From assembly GCA_023078685.1 (NCBI GenBank), contig JALGAS010000007.1:3571562-3635561 (forward strand): a DNA stretch of 64,000 nt, given 5' to 3'. This document shows positions 1 through 10,680 of the stretch, piece by piece. The number at the start of each line of letters is the position of its first letter. Position 1 is the stretch's first letter. The notes under the pieces are model-generated. The model did not search any database and was not told the origin of the DNA. It saw only the letters and a program-made list of their open reading frames with translations. A program made the position numbers and the translations under genes. This DNA is from Neopestalotiopsis rosae (taxonomy: Eukaryota > Ascomycota > Sordariomycetes > Amphisphaeriales > Sporocadaceae).

Positions 1-1251
1 ACTGCTAGTCTTGGAATCAGTTTCCATCGTGACTGGCGTCGTCATTTCCTTTTGGATTACTTATGGCACGCGCAACCTCGAAGGCGAAGTGTCATTCCGT
101 CTCCCACTGGGCTTGCAGATGGTCTGTCCAACCCTGCTCGGAGTACTCATCAACTTCTTCCCATATTCTCCTCGCTGGCTGGCCCTTGTTGGCAGACCCC
201 ACGAAGCCCTGACCGATCTGGCCAAGCTGCGGAGACTTCCAGAGTCGGATGAACGTGTTCAGACTGAGTTGCGTGGAATCCTGGTTGAAGCCGAGTTCCA
301 AAAGAGGATGCAAGAAATCCGACACCCTGGCGTCAAGGGTTTCCGCAAGGAACTTCTTAGCTGGACCGATCTTTTTAGTAAGAAGACATGGCGCCGTCTA
401 GTTGTTGGTCTTGGTGTGTAAGTACTCGAGCGTTTCCCAGTTTCATCGACGAGAAACAAAAGCTAACACGTGTTTGACTCGTAGCATGTTCTTTCAACAG
501 TTTTCTGGCATCAATGCATTCATTTACTACGCACCAACTCTATTCGAGTCGATCGGACAGTCTGCAGATATGGCGCTCATCATGTCTGGAGTTTTCAACA
601 TCCTACAACTCGTAGCTGTCGGCGTTTGCTTCTTCATTATTGATAAGCTTGGTCGCAGGCCACTGGCAATCTGGGGAGCACTCGGCGGAGGCATTGCCTG
701 GGCCATCATGGCTATCCTTGTCGGGCTCTACTCGCATGATTGGCCGAATCACACAGCTGCCGGTTGGGCGGCCGTTGCCATGGCGTTCATCTTTGTCCTC
801 GTTTATGGAGTATCCTACTCACCCCTTGGCTGGGCTCTGCCATCTGAAGTATTCCCTAGCTCTACTCGAGCCAAGGGCGTTGCATTGTCGACCGCGACTT
901 GCTGGTTGAGCAATTTTATCGTTGGTGTGGCGACTCCGCCCATGATTGAGCAGATTGGCTTTGGTACCTATGTCTTCTTTGCTGTGTGGTGCTTCCTTGC
1001 TGCCGTTTGGGCCTGGTGGTTCGTTCCAGAAACCAAGGTTAGTATTCTGAAACCTTTTCGTCTATCATTGTGTGGGTAGGACCTTGACTAACAAATAATA
1101 CTAGGGCAAATCACTTGAGCAAATGGACGAAGTTTTTGGAGACAACAGTGGCAACGAAGAGAAGGATGTTTTGAAAGCAGCCACACTTGGGATCGAGTCA
1201 ATTTATCCCAAAGCCAAGGCTGAGTCTGGTGGTGTTCTGGAAACACCATAA
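1..1251 (+). CDS. MFS sugar transporter, C-terminal part (5' end cut by window)
   Basis: Membrane permease of the sugar porter branch of the major facilitator superfamily, expected to move a hexose, disaccharide or quinate-like substrate across the plasma membrane. The reading frame is open from base 2 to the edge, so the start lies outside the window. I read three exons: 1-417, 485-1037 and 1105-1251, with GTAAGT and GTTAGT donors and TAG acceptors. Family marks are WITYGTR after a membrane helix, the loop segment SPRWL, FFQQFSGINAFIYYAPTLFE at the start of the second half, DKLGRRPL between helices, and the terminal VPETKGKSLEQMDEVF, which is rebuilt exactly across the last intron. The tail after PETKG is about 40 residues and cytosolic. 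Substrate cannot be told from sequence. Confidence 0.9.
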
Positions 1252-2150
1252 TTGCTAGTATATTTTTGCATGGAACAGGCGTTACACACGGCATGATGAT
1301 AGCATTCGATATTGAAAACATTACTGGGATATACCTATTACTTGAATGGAGCGAGCAGAGAATTTGTTTTGCTAGCTTGCCATTGTGTAAAAGTGAAAAT
1401 GTATATCCTATGATACTAAAAGATTGCTCCGATGTGGTGCAGTCGTGAGAAGTAGTCATGACAAGTTCCCGTGTCTTGTCGGACTCTCGAATTATTCGTG
1501 GAACCAAGGCAGGAAAATTGGAGAATGATGGTTCGATCTGCGGGTCTTGACTGCACCAAATTCCAGCCTGAGGCTATTGATGTCGAGATGCTTCCATAGA
1601 TACATTCAGATTCTACCTATTCTTCTGCTTGCCTCTTCTCTCACAAGGTTGCTCTTTTCCCCTTCCCTCACAAATATATCGTTGATCATATAACACGGAC
1701 TGAAACGTTCCACTGGGCAGAAATTATCAAGTGCTGCTCAATAAGCAAGATCTGTACGCCTCGGCTGGTTGCGGAGGGCCGACTCCGGCGCAAGATGCCA
1801 AGCCCGGTATCGAGACCCGCTTTAAAAATCGAGACCGTGCCGGCGCGTCGGCGAACAGAGCAAGGCAAGTACCCATGTACCTGTTAGCTCTTGATGGATG
1901 GTCAGTGCACCGCAACTTTTTCACGCCATCGATTCCATCACGTATCTGGGGGAGCACCTTTTGCGACCAGCAAGAATCAAACCACATTCCGTATCTCGAC
2001 ACCTCCTTCTGTATTATACATCAGGCAGTCACTTCGACGTTTGAATCTATTCAAACCCTCCATCGGCGGTGTCTCATTCGACAGACCACTCTGCGACGAC
2101 CTTGACTTTACTTTCGCACCCGTCATCTTCACCTCTAAGAGACCATCAAA
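1252..2150. other. intergenic, no gene seen
   Basis: Holds the 3' flank of the transporter and the promoter and leader of TIM17. Short ORFs here lack family motifs and overlap one another on both strands. A pyrimidine-rich stretch near 1610-1670 is the only compositional feature. Confidence 0.5.
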
Positions 2151-2800
2151 ATGGATCACACACGCGACCCTTGTCCCTGGGTTATCCTGAATGACTTTGG
2201 CGGTGCCTTTGCCATGGGCGTAAGTTTATTTCGCATCGCCATTTTGAACCCTGGCGCGGGCTCTCACAACTAACCTGTCTTGCTTGCAGGCTATCGGCGG
2301 CACAATATGGCATGGCATCAAGGGATTTCGCAACAGTCCTTACGGCGAGCGACGGATAGGCGCAATCACAGCAATCAAGGCGAGAGCTCCTGTACTCGGA
2401 GGAAACTTTGGTGTCTGGGGTGGACTCTTTTCAACATTCGACTGCGCCGTCAAGGGTGTCCGCAGGAAAGAGGATCCCTGGAACGCCATCATTGCGGGTT
2501 TCTTCACTGGTGGATCGCTGGCCATACGAGGCGGCTACAAGGCTGCAAGAAACGGTGCCATTGGTTGTGCGGTATTGCTTGCTGTCATTGAGGGTGTTGG
2601 TATTGGCTTCCAGAGAATGCTGGCAGGAAGCACAAAGTTAGAGGTACGAATCTCCACGAACAACTCCCATCGCACCTCGCCACTCTGAGGAGCACGTTGC
2701 CATGGCTTTTCAAGTTCTTTGTATGAGAATCACATCACTAACCACCTCTTTTACACAGGTCCCGCAGCCTCCGCCCAGCAACGAGACGGCCCTCGCCTAG
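2151..2800 (+). CDS. TIM17: Tim17, mitochondrial inner-membrane presequence translocase subunit
   Basis: Core subunit of the TIM23 complex, which imports presequence-carrying proteins across or into the mitochondrial inner membrane. Three exons: 2151-2219, 2290-2643 and 2759-2800, giving 154 residues, the usual fungal Tim17 length. The start is the first ATG of the frame and gives [20 protein letters not shown], a typical Tim17 N-terminus, followed by the glycine-rich helices [37 protein letters not shown] and [16 protein letters not shown]. The conserved R-K-E-D-P-W-N loop lies between helices. The last exon is only 13 codons, a proline-rich tail ([13 protein letters not shown]) on the intermembrane side. 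It is convergent with the minus-strand hydrolase gene that ends at 3106. Confidence 0.95.
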
Positions 2801-3062
2801 ATTTTTCGTTAAAAGTAAACTCAAAACACTTCCCTCGCCACTCTACTCTTTTGCGCCGGGCCAGACTTTTTGTTTTCGATTTGTCTGTCAACACACTCAT
2901 CATCATAGGGAGGGTTGAAATTGTAAAAATAGACGGTTCTTCGGATGCTGGCTCGCGTCCCATTGTACAACTGGAGTTTGGGGGGACTAGCCAGCACGCG
3001 GCGAACAGGAAAGCAATTACGATCACAATAAAGAAGATTAATGACAGCAGCCCCAGTACCAT
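2751..3062 (-). CDS. possible small membrane protein, antisense to TIM17 3' end
   Basis: An ATG-started frame of 103 residues that opens with a strong hydrophobic segment (about residues 2-28, LGLLSLIFFIVIVIAFLF core) and continues with a Ser/Arg/Lys-rich tail. It overlaps the last TIM17 exon on the opposite strand and ends before it. I recognise no family. It may be a genuine single-pass protein or a chance frame in a 3' untranslated region; the single uninterrupted helix is the only support. Confidence 0.2.
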   Translation of the reverse strand: MVLGLLSLIFFIVIVIAFLFAACWLVPPNSSCTMGREPASEEPSIFTISTLPMMMSVLTDKSKTKSLARRKRVEWRGKCFEFTFNEKSRRGPSRCWAEAAGPV

Positions 3063-3105
3063 CTACGTTTGATGACATGTTGAGACGCAACCCTGTCAGG
3101 AAAAG

Positions 3106-4562
3106 CTAATTCTGGACTACATAGTCGCCGTCCTTGACACCATCAAAGATCCTAAAGACGGGGTGGTTGTTTTCGTCGAGCCATGCTCTAAACATGCCTC
3201 CGCAATTCAAGTCCTGCAAAATCTCGTGTCGAAGATCGATAATGTCGCCACTTGCAGCATCCCTTGCGACGACTGCTTCGATACCAATCATGCCTCCTTC
3301 GCCCTCTCCCGTCTTGCCCCAACGATCCCCGGCGCTCCTTTGCAATTCACCGTCCCGACCAGCTACACGCTTCAGGGCTTCGGCAGTCGATACGCCAGTC
3401 CATCGAGCTATACCGACAACAGTCCTCACGGCGGCCACGCGAAGAAACGAGTCGCCATTGCCCGTACCAGACAGACCGGCAGATCTCGTAGTGATCAGGT
3501 TTCGGTCTTGCGCCACGGGCTGATAGATGAACGGGGTAGGGAGACATTGGGCAATCATGTGTCTCAATTGAGCGCTAAGCTCCACCACCGGTCTTTGTGC
3601 ACCCAGATACTCTTTCCAGGCTGTCCAAGGTGATGAACAACGTTGCAAGCTCGGGGTGCCGTCTTCCTCCCACTGCTCCGCCCAGAATCCAGCGCCCATG
3701 GAAGGAGTGTCGCCAATGCGCCCCGTCAGCTTGTTCGTCATGCCGCCAGTGCTGGTGGCACAACAAATGACTCCATCGACATCAAGGGCTACGGCACCAC
3801 ATGTGCCTTGCGGGAGATACTCATCCGCGCTCCAAGTCGCCGTTGCCCATGACTCTGTGTGCACTTGACGCTTCGTATTTTCACGCTCTAGGGCCCGTAG
3901 ATGCTCATCCCATCGTTTCTGCGTGAAGAAATAGCTGGGCTCTACTAGGTCCAGGCCATACTTTGTCGCAAGAACCTCTGCACTGGGACCATGGACCAGC
4001 GTATGCCCTTGGGCGGAAGGAATGTCCAAGTCTTTGCCAGGGCTGTTCTCTGACGCCCACCCAAGGTCCGAATTTCCTCTCAAATCGCCTTCTCCGTGTT
4101 CCAACATCTTTCGGGCAAGCAAGATTGGATTCTTGACCCGTCGAAGTCCAGTCACCCCAACGCCTCGCTTTGCAAAACCACTGGACACCATGACTGATGC
4201 TTCCAACTCATTGATACCATCGCGAGTAAATACGGCGCCGTGGCCAGAGTTGAACAATGGATTATTCTCCAGCAATTCGACGGCATAAGTTGCAATGTTC
4301 AAAGCCGATGGACACCCAGTTCTTGACGAGCGCGCTGCCTGCTTGAGAGGTACAGGAGTGGTCATGTACGCATTTGTCTTGTTTATCTGCTGGAACATTA
4401 GTAAATCGAGCTCAAAATTGTCTTTAATTCGTTTCTCACAATCTCCAGCAGTGCATCGCGATACTGGGCATATTTCTGTGGTGACATTGGTCGTATATTG
4501 CCAGCACCGCCATGAATGATCAAGCGGGGCGAGGCAGATACGTTGCGCGACTTGGACTCCAT
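3106..4562 (-). CDS. isoaspartyl peptidase/L-asparaginase-family Ntn hydrolase
   Basis: Member of the asparaginase-2/taspase family, self-cleaving N-terminal nucleophile hydrolases that release aspartate from asparagine or isoaspartyl peptides. Two exons read from the minus strand: 4562-4440 and 4389-3106, 468 residues. The first exon supplies the family N-terminus LIIHGGAGNI, missing from the long second frame, and the 50-nt intron has a CTAAT branch point. Other marks: NPLFNSGHGAVFTRDG, then GTCGAVALDVDG where Thr237 is the expected nucleophile freed by autocleavage, followed by ATSTGGMTNKLTGRIGDTP and the substrate loop GTGNGDSF. Family members usually have GTVGAVA; the Cys after the Thr is a small deviation. 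The C-terminal part has a linker longer than in bacterial relatives, as is common in fungal members. Whether it acts on free asparagine or peptides is unknown. Confidence 0.88.
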
Positions 4563-5090
4563 CTTGCCAATGTCGTAACTTGGTTATACACCCGATATCC
4601 CTTGATCTTTTGACAGTATGTAATGGCCTTTAGACAGTCCTTTGGGTGACTTTGAAACGCTCCTAGCAAAGAAATCCAGTCCCGTGCCTATGGCCTTTGC
4701 ATTCCCTATTCTTGATGGCGGAGGCCCCGATTCGCGACTCAAGCTGGACCATAGTTGCCCACCTACCTGCCCCTTTGGGCTATCCGATATCGCCGTAGAC
4801 CCACTTGTTTCTCGGGCTCCTCCGCTTATTGTCAAGTTATCGGTCGGCAGGGAAAAGTGGCTCGGTACGAAATCAGTATTGTAGGACCTCCGATGTCTTG
4901 TTGTGCAGAGAGTAGTGATCACTCGGTTTCATTTTGTTTAACAGCACTGTCCTATTGCTATACATGTTCTACCTGCCTCTCATTCGTCCGTTTACTCAAG
5001 AATCAATGTATTTTCCGTGTTGCGCACAACACAGCCGCTTCTTGTATGCATTTGTAGTGGTTACACTATAATTCCTTCCTGCAAACCGCC
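4563..5090. other. intergenic between two minus-strand genes
   Basis: Promoter of the Ntn hydrolase on one side and 3' flank of the DUF885 gene on the other. A 112-codon minus-strand frame at 4584-4922 has no family motif and low-information composition; I do not call it. Confidence 0.5.
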
Positions 5091-6839
5091 TTAGATGTCA
5101 CCATAAAACCGCCACTTGCTTTTAAACTCTCTTTGTAGTTCTTGATTCAAGAGCAAGGCTCGCAACATCTCAATCGGCATCATGTTGGCCTTGAGAATGC
5201 GATCATGGAAATTCTTCTCTTTCATCAGTCCCTGCTCTAGCACTTCCTTTCGGAGCTTCCATAACTGGAGAGCTCCCAAGAGGTAACCTGCTTGATACAG
5301 TGGCCCGTATTCACCATTGAAGCTTCGTCGCACCTCGCCTTCCGCAGTGGCCCGCTCGTGGCCGACACGGTTGACGAGCAGGTCAATGCATTCCGCTGGT
5401 GTCATCTGACCTAGGTGGAATTTGAGACTGAAGATGATGCGGGCACATCTATGCATTCGCCAAAACAGCGTTCCGACCCGGTCTTCGGGACCCGTGAAAA
5501 AATCACCACGTCCCCAAAAGACCAATTCCCAATAGAGTGCCCATCCCTCAATGTAAAAAGGGGTCTCGAATAGCTGACGGTGCGGTTTGGATCTTTCGGC
5601 CATGAACAACTGTAGGTGATGGCCAGGAATCATTTCATGGAATGCAGTGGCCTTGGAAAAGTGGCGATTGTTCCCGCGCATACTCATCATCTTGTCGGCA
5701 TGGGCCATGTCGGCTGTAGGATACGACACGTAGAGAACGGGACCGCCAAGAAAGAATGGCGAGACCTTTTGTTGGCGAGGAGGGATCATGACCATGCGTA
5801 TGGCCTCTTCTGCCACTTGAGGGATCGTGACAAGGTCGTGCTCCTTGACATAGTTGGTGCCATCGTCGACCAGCGACTTGATAAACACTGGCTGCGACCC
5901 TGGCGGCTCAATGAGGCCCTTGACATGTTCTAGCGCAGCGCGCCAGTCGCCACCAAAACCGAGCTCCTTGGATGCCTTGACCATTTCCGACTCGCACCAT
6001 TCATATTCCTTTTCGGCAATGCGAATAAGCTCTTCAGGCGTGTATGGCATCATTTCTGCTTCCAGCTCGGCCAGCAACCCGTCTCTTCCAATCGGCTCTC
6101 CCACAATCGCGTCATCATCCCCAGGCTTGATCCCGACTATGGCAGTGTTGAGAGTGTTGGTGAAGCTAGTGAGAGCCTCTTCAAGTCTGGAATATGGTTG
6201 GCGCATCCACCAGTCCCACATTGGATCATAGCCATTGTAAAACTCATACATTTCCTTGAGGTGCTCTCGTAGCTTGGTGATCATTTTGACTGCGCGATAC
6301 CCAGCTGCCTTGGAGTACACGTGAGCACTGTCGTCGGCAGCCAACGACTCGCACTTGATAACCTTGTCCACCAGCAAGTGAAACCTTGATGCTACTTTCT
6401 GGGGATCAATCTTGTCGACACGCATCCGACTTTCAATCCAGGATCTAATTTCCGCTGCGAATGGCTCAAATAAGGGCGCGAATTCCTCATCGCGTCCCTT
6501 TTCGAGCTCAATTGTGCGTCGGGCGCGGGAAATGTAATTTTTAAGGAGGAGAAAGTCTACCTTCTCATCCTGGGTATACGTCTCAAACGGTGCTTGGTTC
6601 AGAGAGCTCAATTCGTCATTGTAGTATGTGAGGAACCGCGAATACCGCGAGGGGGATGTATCAACCTTGTAGAATGCAGACAGTTCTTCAAGATCGGCCT
6701 GGACGCGGACGATTCGATCAGCCATGGACTCGACCTCTACCAGAGTGTCGGGCAATTCAATCGACACCCATTCTTCCACTGACCCGAGTCCTGCTCCAGC
6801 TGCTGCGCCGCACAACGGCATAGCTGTAGTCGAATGCAT
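5091..6839 (-). CDS. DUF885 family putative metallopeptidase
   Basis: Single-exon protein of 582 residues from the ATG at 6839. The frame stays open further upstream but only to a GTG at 6899, so this ATG is preferred. The diagnostic block is HEMIPGHHLQLFMAE followed by YIEGWALYWEL, encoded around 5540-5645: the HExxPGHH plus EGWALY pattern of the DUF885 (PF05960) family, which resembles a zinc-peptidase active site with two His and downstream Glu ligands. Nothing suggests a signal peptide or membrane helix, so it is probably cytosolic. Bacterial relatives are often annotated as lipoproteins of unknown role. Fungal members are common but uncharacterised; peptidase activity is an inference from the motif. 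Confidence 0.85.
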   Translation of the reverse strand: MHSTTAMPLCGAAAGAGLGSVEEWVSIELPDTLVEVESMADRIVRVQADLEELSAFYKVDTSPSRYSRFLTYYNDELSSLNQAPFETYTQDEKVDFLLLKNYISRARRTIELEKGRDEEFAPLFEPFAAEIRSWIESRMRVDKIDPQKVASRFHLLVDKVIKCESLAADDSAHVYSKAAGYRAVKMITKLREHLKEMYEFYNGYDPMWDWWMRQPYSRLEEALTSFTNTLNTAIVGIKPGDDDAIVGEPIGRDGLLAELEAEMMPYTPEELIRIAEKEYEWCESEMVKASKELGFGGDWRAALEHVKGLIEPPGSQPVFIKSLVDDGTNYVKEHDLVTIPQVAEEAIRMVMIPPRQQKVSPFFLGGPVLYVSYPTADMAHADKMMSMRGNNRHFSKATAFHEMIPGHHLQLFMAERSKPHRQLFETPFYIEGWALYWELVFWGRGDFFTGPEDRVGTLFWRMHRCARIIFSLKFHLGQMTPAECIDLLVNRVGHERATAEGEVRRSFNGEYGPLYQAGYLLGALQLWKLRKEVLEQGLMKEKNFHDRILKANMMPIEMLRALLLNQELQREFKSKWRFYGDI

Positions 6840-7369
6840 TGCGAAAGGATTTGATTCTTTAGCAGGCAATGAAGCACGCTGATGCCACGTCCAGTCCACG
6901 AGCTGCTCCTCTTGGTATGTCGCCGAACTTCTTAGTCTCCTGCTGCGGAATGTAATAGTGTCGTTCGATCAAGGCAAAAGAACAAACTTTACAAGTACAC
7001 CAAGATGACAAAATGGTTCAAGAAATCCGCTCGACTACGGATTGAGGGTACCAGGACAATATCATTGTTCACGTTACTTCCCCCGCGTGGGGCAGATAAG
7101 CAACAAGTCCCTTTGTCAACTGCGTGTAACGTGGATTTGGAGTCGATGCAGGTTAGTCTAATCCCGATCCTTGAAGGTCTCCCCACTAGAGAATCTAGAT
7201 AAGCTGGATCAAGAACATTTGCACAATACAACGGCACTTTACCAAGTCAAAAGTGGATTCACCGAGCACGTTTACTGCATTTTTTCCTATCACCATGACA
7301 GGATAATCATTCTCGTCGTAAAGGCAACTTGCAATTCAGAATCATATAACCTTACATTGTGCTACCTAC
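6840..7369. other. intergenic, no gene seen
   Basis: Promoter of the DUF885 gene and 3' flank of the next minus-strand gene. The short frames present are unsupported. Confidence 0.5.
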
Positions 7370-9844
7370 TCAAACCTCAGACTCTGACAAATCCTTGATC
7401 ACGTTTGCCCACAAAGTATCCATCTCCGCCGCCTCGAAATCCAAATGCCGACACAAATAGAAATTGACAGGCCCAACAGGTTTATACGCTGGTATCTCAC
7501 GGAGGAGCGTGGTCCATCTGTTTCTAGCCCCGGGGCTGATTCTGTTGATCTGCTCCACAGCTTGCTCACGCTCATACGCATCATAAACATACTTTAGGTA
7601 TGCGCCAGCGCCGATGCGCTTTTGATGATATTCGACAATGAGTTTCACAAAGCAGTGCTTTTCGTTGACCTCGCGCCAAGCCGGCTCAAATAGAGCAGTC
7701 TCAGCCTTGAACGCTGTGTGCAACTTGTCCGAATGCTCTGCGCCCTCGGAGTACGGGTACACAAAATCAGCAATAGGGTCTAATGACCCGTTGGCGATGA
7801 GAGCGCTTACGCCCACCAACATTTTCCCGGCCGTTGGTGCCCAGTCGAAGATGGTGTCCAAGCTGTCCGGGTCGGCATCTCTGACACCAACGATTCGGGG
7901 ATCACCCCCGAGAAAACGTTTGCTCCCAAGCGTCGCCGGACCGGTATCAAATACATGGCAAGGTGTGTTGTTGTCATCCGCCCAACTTCGACCTTTCAAA
8001 AGATTTGGCTGTTCGTCTGCCGGAGTGATTCGGCGGCCACGCTCATCGCGAAACAGCTTGGTCCACTCAGCGCATTCCTCATCTTCATATTGTCTCGTAA
8101 TGGTTTCATGAGAATGGTGATCGAGTTGCCACCTGCTTCTTTCGATTTTAGTCGGCGGTGCAAATATCACATCGTAGGTAGAATCGCCTACAGCCACATT
8201 CTTGTCCGTTGTTGAAGCGGCAAAATTATCAGTGCTCGCTTGTTGGTGACATGCAACGCCCAAGTCAAAGAGCTGAGCCACTAGATCATGTAAAGGCACA
8301 GGGACACTCCTTCTCCATCTTTCCATCAAGTTCCAAGACTCGTAAAAGTTGTAATCGGTGGCCTTGGCCACGTATGGGAGGCGTGTTGGCTCGTACGTGG
8401 TTGATTTACGTACGGCGAACCCACGACGTCTAGTCAGAGGTGCCTTTCTTTCCAAGGCACCATCTGCAGCTCCGGGTTGCCACTCCAGTCCGTGGCCGTT
8501 GGTGAACAGCTGCTGCCCCGTTCGGAGTAGGGCCATCTCTGTGAGGTTTCCGGCCTTGTATTGTTCGTTCTGGGCGTGATATTCGGCCATCTGCACCCAC
8601 GGGGCCGAGTGTGACTTGTCACTGCTCAGATGGTGCCCCGCGACCACGTCAATATCTTTTCCCGTCATCAAAGCCACGTTGGCAATCAATAGCGAAAGTG
8701 CGACAGTTGTCCAGTCAAATTCTTCCTGCAACATGAGCGCGTGAAGTTCCTCTGTGGATATCAAGGAACTCATTTCAGGCCAACGCATGTCGAAAGCGTT
8801 GGTGGAATCGCGGAAATGGAGCGGTGGCCTGACGGTGGGATCGGGAGTGATGAATGTTATTAGCCCTGGCCACATCCGCGCTTTTGTCTCATTGATTCGC
8901 CAACCATCGGGCGTTGTTTCGATAAAGTCGGTGAGCCGCGCAATGATTGAGACGAAGTCAAAGGCAGACGCACCTAGACCAACGATTCCAATCTTTGCCT
9001 GTGGCGAGATACGCGGCCTGAATGGTATCAATCCTTGGATAGTCAACAGCCCGTTTCTATACAGAAAACCCCGTACCAGGTTGCCATTTGCCTGCTGTCC
9101 AAATACATAATGATTGATGCCAAGCCGTTCAGCGTTAAAGTATTCACGTCTTATCATGCCTTGACCATTGTGTACAAAATCGTACTCTCTGTTGTGGACT
9201 TCGTCATTGTAACGACCGCTTGATAATTGACCATAGATGACTGGGTGAACGGCATCTCCCACGTCCGCTTGGCAGATTTGCGTGTCCCAATAGAAATTGA
9301 TCGTGATCTCGGGCACATTCTCCTCTACATACTTGACAAAGCCCTGCATGCTCTCGCGGAGGACGGCGCCCAAGACAGCTCGCGCGGCAAAAGGCTGAGT
9401 AACGTCAACACCATTACTAGGCAGGGCGGCGTCGTGTAACATGGCATAGGCAGCCGGGTGCAGTCTGTTATAAAACAGGTCAAGGACGGGGTGATCTTCC
9501 TGAGCCACTCGAGCCACATTTCTTTCGACATCAAGGAGAGCTTGGAGCTCCTTGAGATCGTCTTCGGGAATATTCTCAACTCCTCTCAACGGGGCGCTCG
9601 TTGGTGCCCCAGTCCTCATAACGCCATCCTGGACCCGTGACCAGGCCTCGTCCCATACGTGTGGTGGCTCCGCATCATCTGGTGGGTCTCGTTCACTGAA
9701 TATATGAAACTCCAATTTCAAGCCATATTCATTGAAGAGCTTGCGCTGCGAGAGAAAGGCAATGACGGAATGCTTCAGAAGCTCTTGATTTCGAGCACCA
9801 AAGCCAACCATGGCATGTCTAACGATATTTTCTGGGGTCTCCAT
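7370..9844 (-). CDS. uncharacterised protein with FAD/NAD(P)-binding-like N-terminal half
   Basis: One exon, 824 residues, ATG at 9844. The N-terminus HAMVGFGARNQELLKHSVIA followed by LKLEFHIFSERDPPDD has the order of the FAD-NAD(P)-binding family PF13454 (beta strand, GxG turn, helix, second strand ending in an acidic residue), although the GxG turn is degenerate. A second, better nucleotide-binding turn, KIGIVGLGASAFDFVSII, lies near residues 285-300, as in two-dinucleotide-domain oxidoreductases. The C-terminal half contains HVFDTGPATLGSKRFLGGDP and several Trp/Asp-rich blocks that I do not recognise. No signal peptide or membrane segment. It could be a flavin-dependent oxygenase or a family that has kept the fold but lost activity. 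Its 3' neighbour fragment resembles an O-methyltransferase, but that piece is broken, so no pathway can be argued. Confidence 0.7.
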   Translation of the reverse strand: METPENIVRHAMVGFGARNQELLKHSVIAFLSQRKLFNEYGLKLEFHIFSERDPPDDAEPPHVWDEAWSRVQDGVMRTGAPTSAPLRGVENIPEDDLKELQALLDVERNVARVAQEDHPVLDLFYNRLHPAAYAMLHDAALPSNGVDVTQPFAARAVLGAVLRESMQGFVKYVEENVPEITINFYWDTQICQADVGDAVHPVIYGQLSSGRYNDEVHNREYDFVHNGQGMIRREYFNAERLGINHYVFGQQANGNLVRGFLYRNGLLTIQGLIPFRPRISPQAKIGIVGLGASAFDFVSIIARLTDFIETTPDGWRINETKARMWPGLITFITPDPTVRPPLHFRDSTNAFDMRWPEMSSLISTEELHALMLQEEFDWTTVALSLLIANVALMTGKDIDVVAGHHLSSDKSHSAPWVQMAEYHAQNEQYKAGNLTEMALLRTGQQLFTNGHGLEWQPGAADGALERKAPLTRRRGFAVRKSTTYEPTRLPYVAKATDYNFYESWNLMERWRRSVPVPLHDLVAQLFDLGVACHQQASTDNFAASTTDKNVAVGDSTYDVIFAPPTKIERSRWQLDHHSHETITRQYEDEECAEWTKLFRDERGRRITPADEQPNLLKGRSWADDNNTPCHVFDTGPATLGSKRFLGGDPRIVGVRDADPDSLDTIFDWAPTAGKMLVGVSALIANGSLDPIADFVYPYSEGAEHSDKLHTAFKAETALFEPAWREVNEKHCFVKLIVEYHQKRIGAGAYLKYVYDAYEREQAVEQINRISPGARNRWTTLLREIPAYKPVGPVNFYLCRHLDFEAAEMDTLWANVIKDLSESEV

Positions 9845-10291
9845 GGCTTGAGTATGTCAAGATCTGGTCTTGTAATGTGATCTCTTTCGAGGTAATTGAT
9901 CGTTGCAAAGTGCGGTGATTGTGATTGTGATTGTGTTTGTGCTTGATGATTATTGAGTTGACGAGAAACCAAGGATATACATACTTATATTTTGAATAGC
10001 AGAGATGATCAATATTTATTGTTTAATACAAGAGCTTAGTTTGCTTGATAAAGAGTAGTGTTTCTTATGCCCAATAGTATTCACAAAGACTTGTGCGTCT
10101 ATTATCAATGGCATTGTAGATAAAGAATTCCAAATGGGTTTGATTTTTTTATCAATCAGGTCAAGGACAAAGAATAGCGCCATGGAGACGCCGCGAAGTA
10201 TCGTAGGAATCAAGTCACCAGAGAGTCTACGGCAGACCATATTGCCAAGTAATAAATGGCAAGAGGCAAAGCTTCAATGAATAAAATGCAA
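9845..10291. other. intergenic, AT-rich
   Basis: Promoter of the 824-residue gene (AT-rich stretch with TATAAG-like sequence on the minus strand near 9985) and 3' flank of the methyltransferase fragment. Nothing else seen. Confidence 0.5.
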
Positions 10292-10680
10292 CTAAAACCT
10301 GAATCTCCAGAACTGAATGTTCTTTTTGAACAAAGGTAGAACAGAGGCGGCCATGGTACCATATCTTCCAAAGAATGGCGGATGCAAGTCCATGTACTCC
10401 TTCCACAGTATCCTATCGACGAGTTGCAGTCTTGGATGAGTATCCTCAACCTCCCTTGGGTCATCTATGCCCCATCTGAAGGCGGACCTACTCGACCGCA
10501 GCGCCGGAATATAGCTAGTCAGTCGTACCGACAAGCTACCCAGGGTGTCAAAGATGATATGGTTTTGTCGAACTTCTTTGTCAGTCGAGGTACCAAAGTA
10601 CTCGACCAGGTCTCGAAAGAGCCTCTTCCCCTTTGACGGCTCTAGATAGGGCGTCAGTCCCTCGGCAATAATCAAGGTTG
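10292..10680 (-). pseudogene. 5'-truncated LCM/TcmP-type O-methyltransferase fragment
   Basis: A minus-strand frame of about 128 residues matches the C-terminal third of the leucine carboxyl methyltransferase-like family (PF04072): TLIIAEGLTPYLEPSKGKRL, then a DTLG strand, FRWGIDDPREVEDTHPRLQL and the usual basic/aromatic end FWRFRF before the stop at 10292. The SAM-binding N-terminal two thirds, expected upstream at about 10680-11130, cannot be found in any frame. A CAG that could be a splice acceptor sits just before the fragment, so a missed short exon is possible, but the sequence beyond it carries stops and no methyltransferase motifs. I read it as the remnant of a deleted gene. Confidence 0.6.

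Noticed and set aside
4584..4922. 112-codon minus-strand frame upstream of the Ntn hydrolase
   Set aside because: No motif; the real 5' exon of the hydrolase lies immediately next to it (4440-4562) and its promoter must occupy this space.
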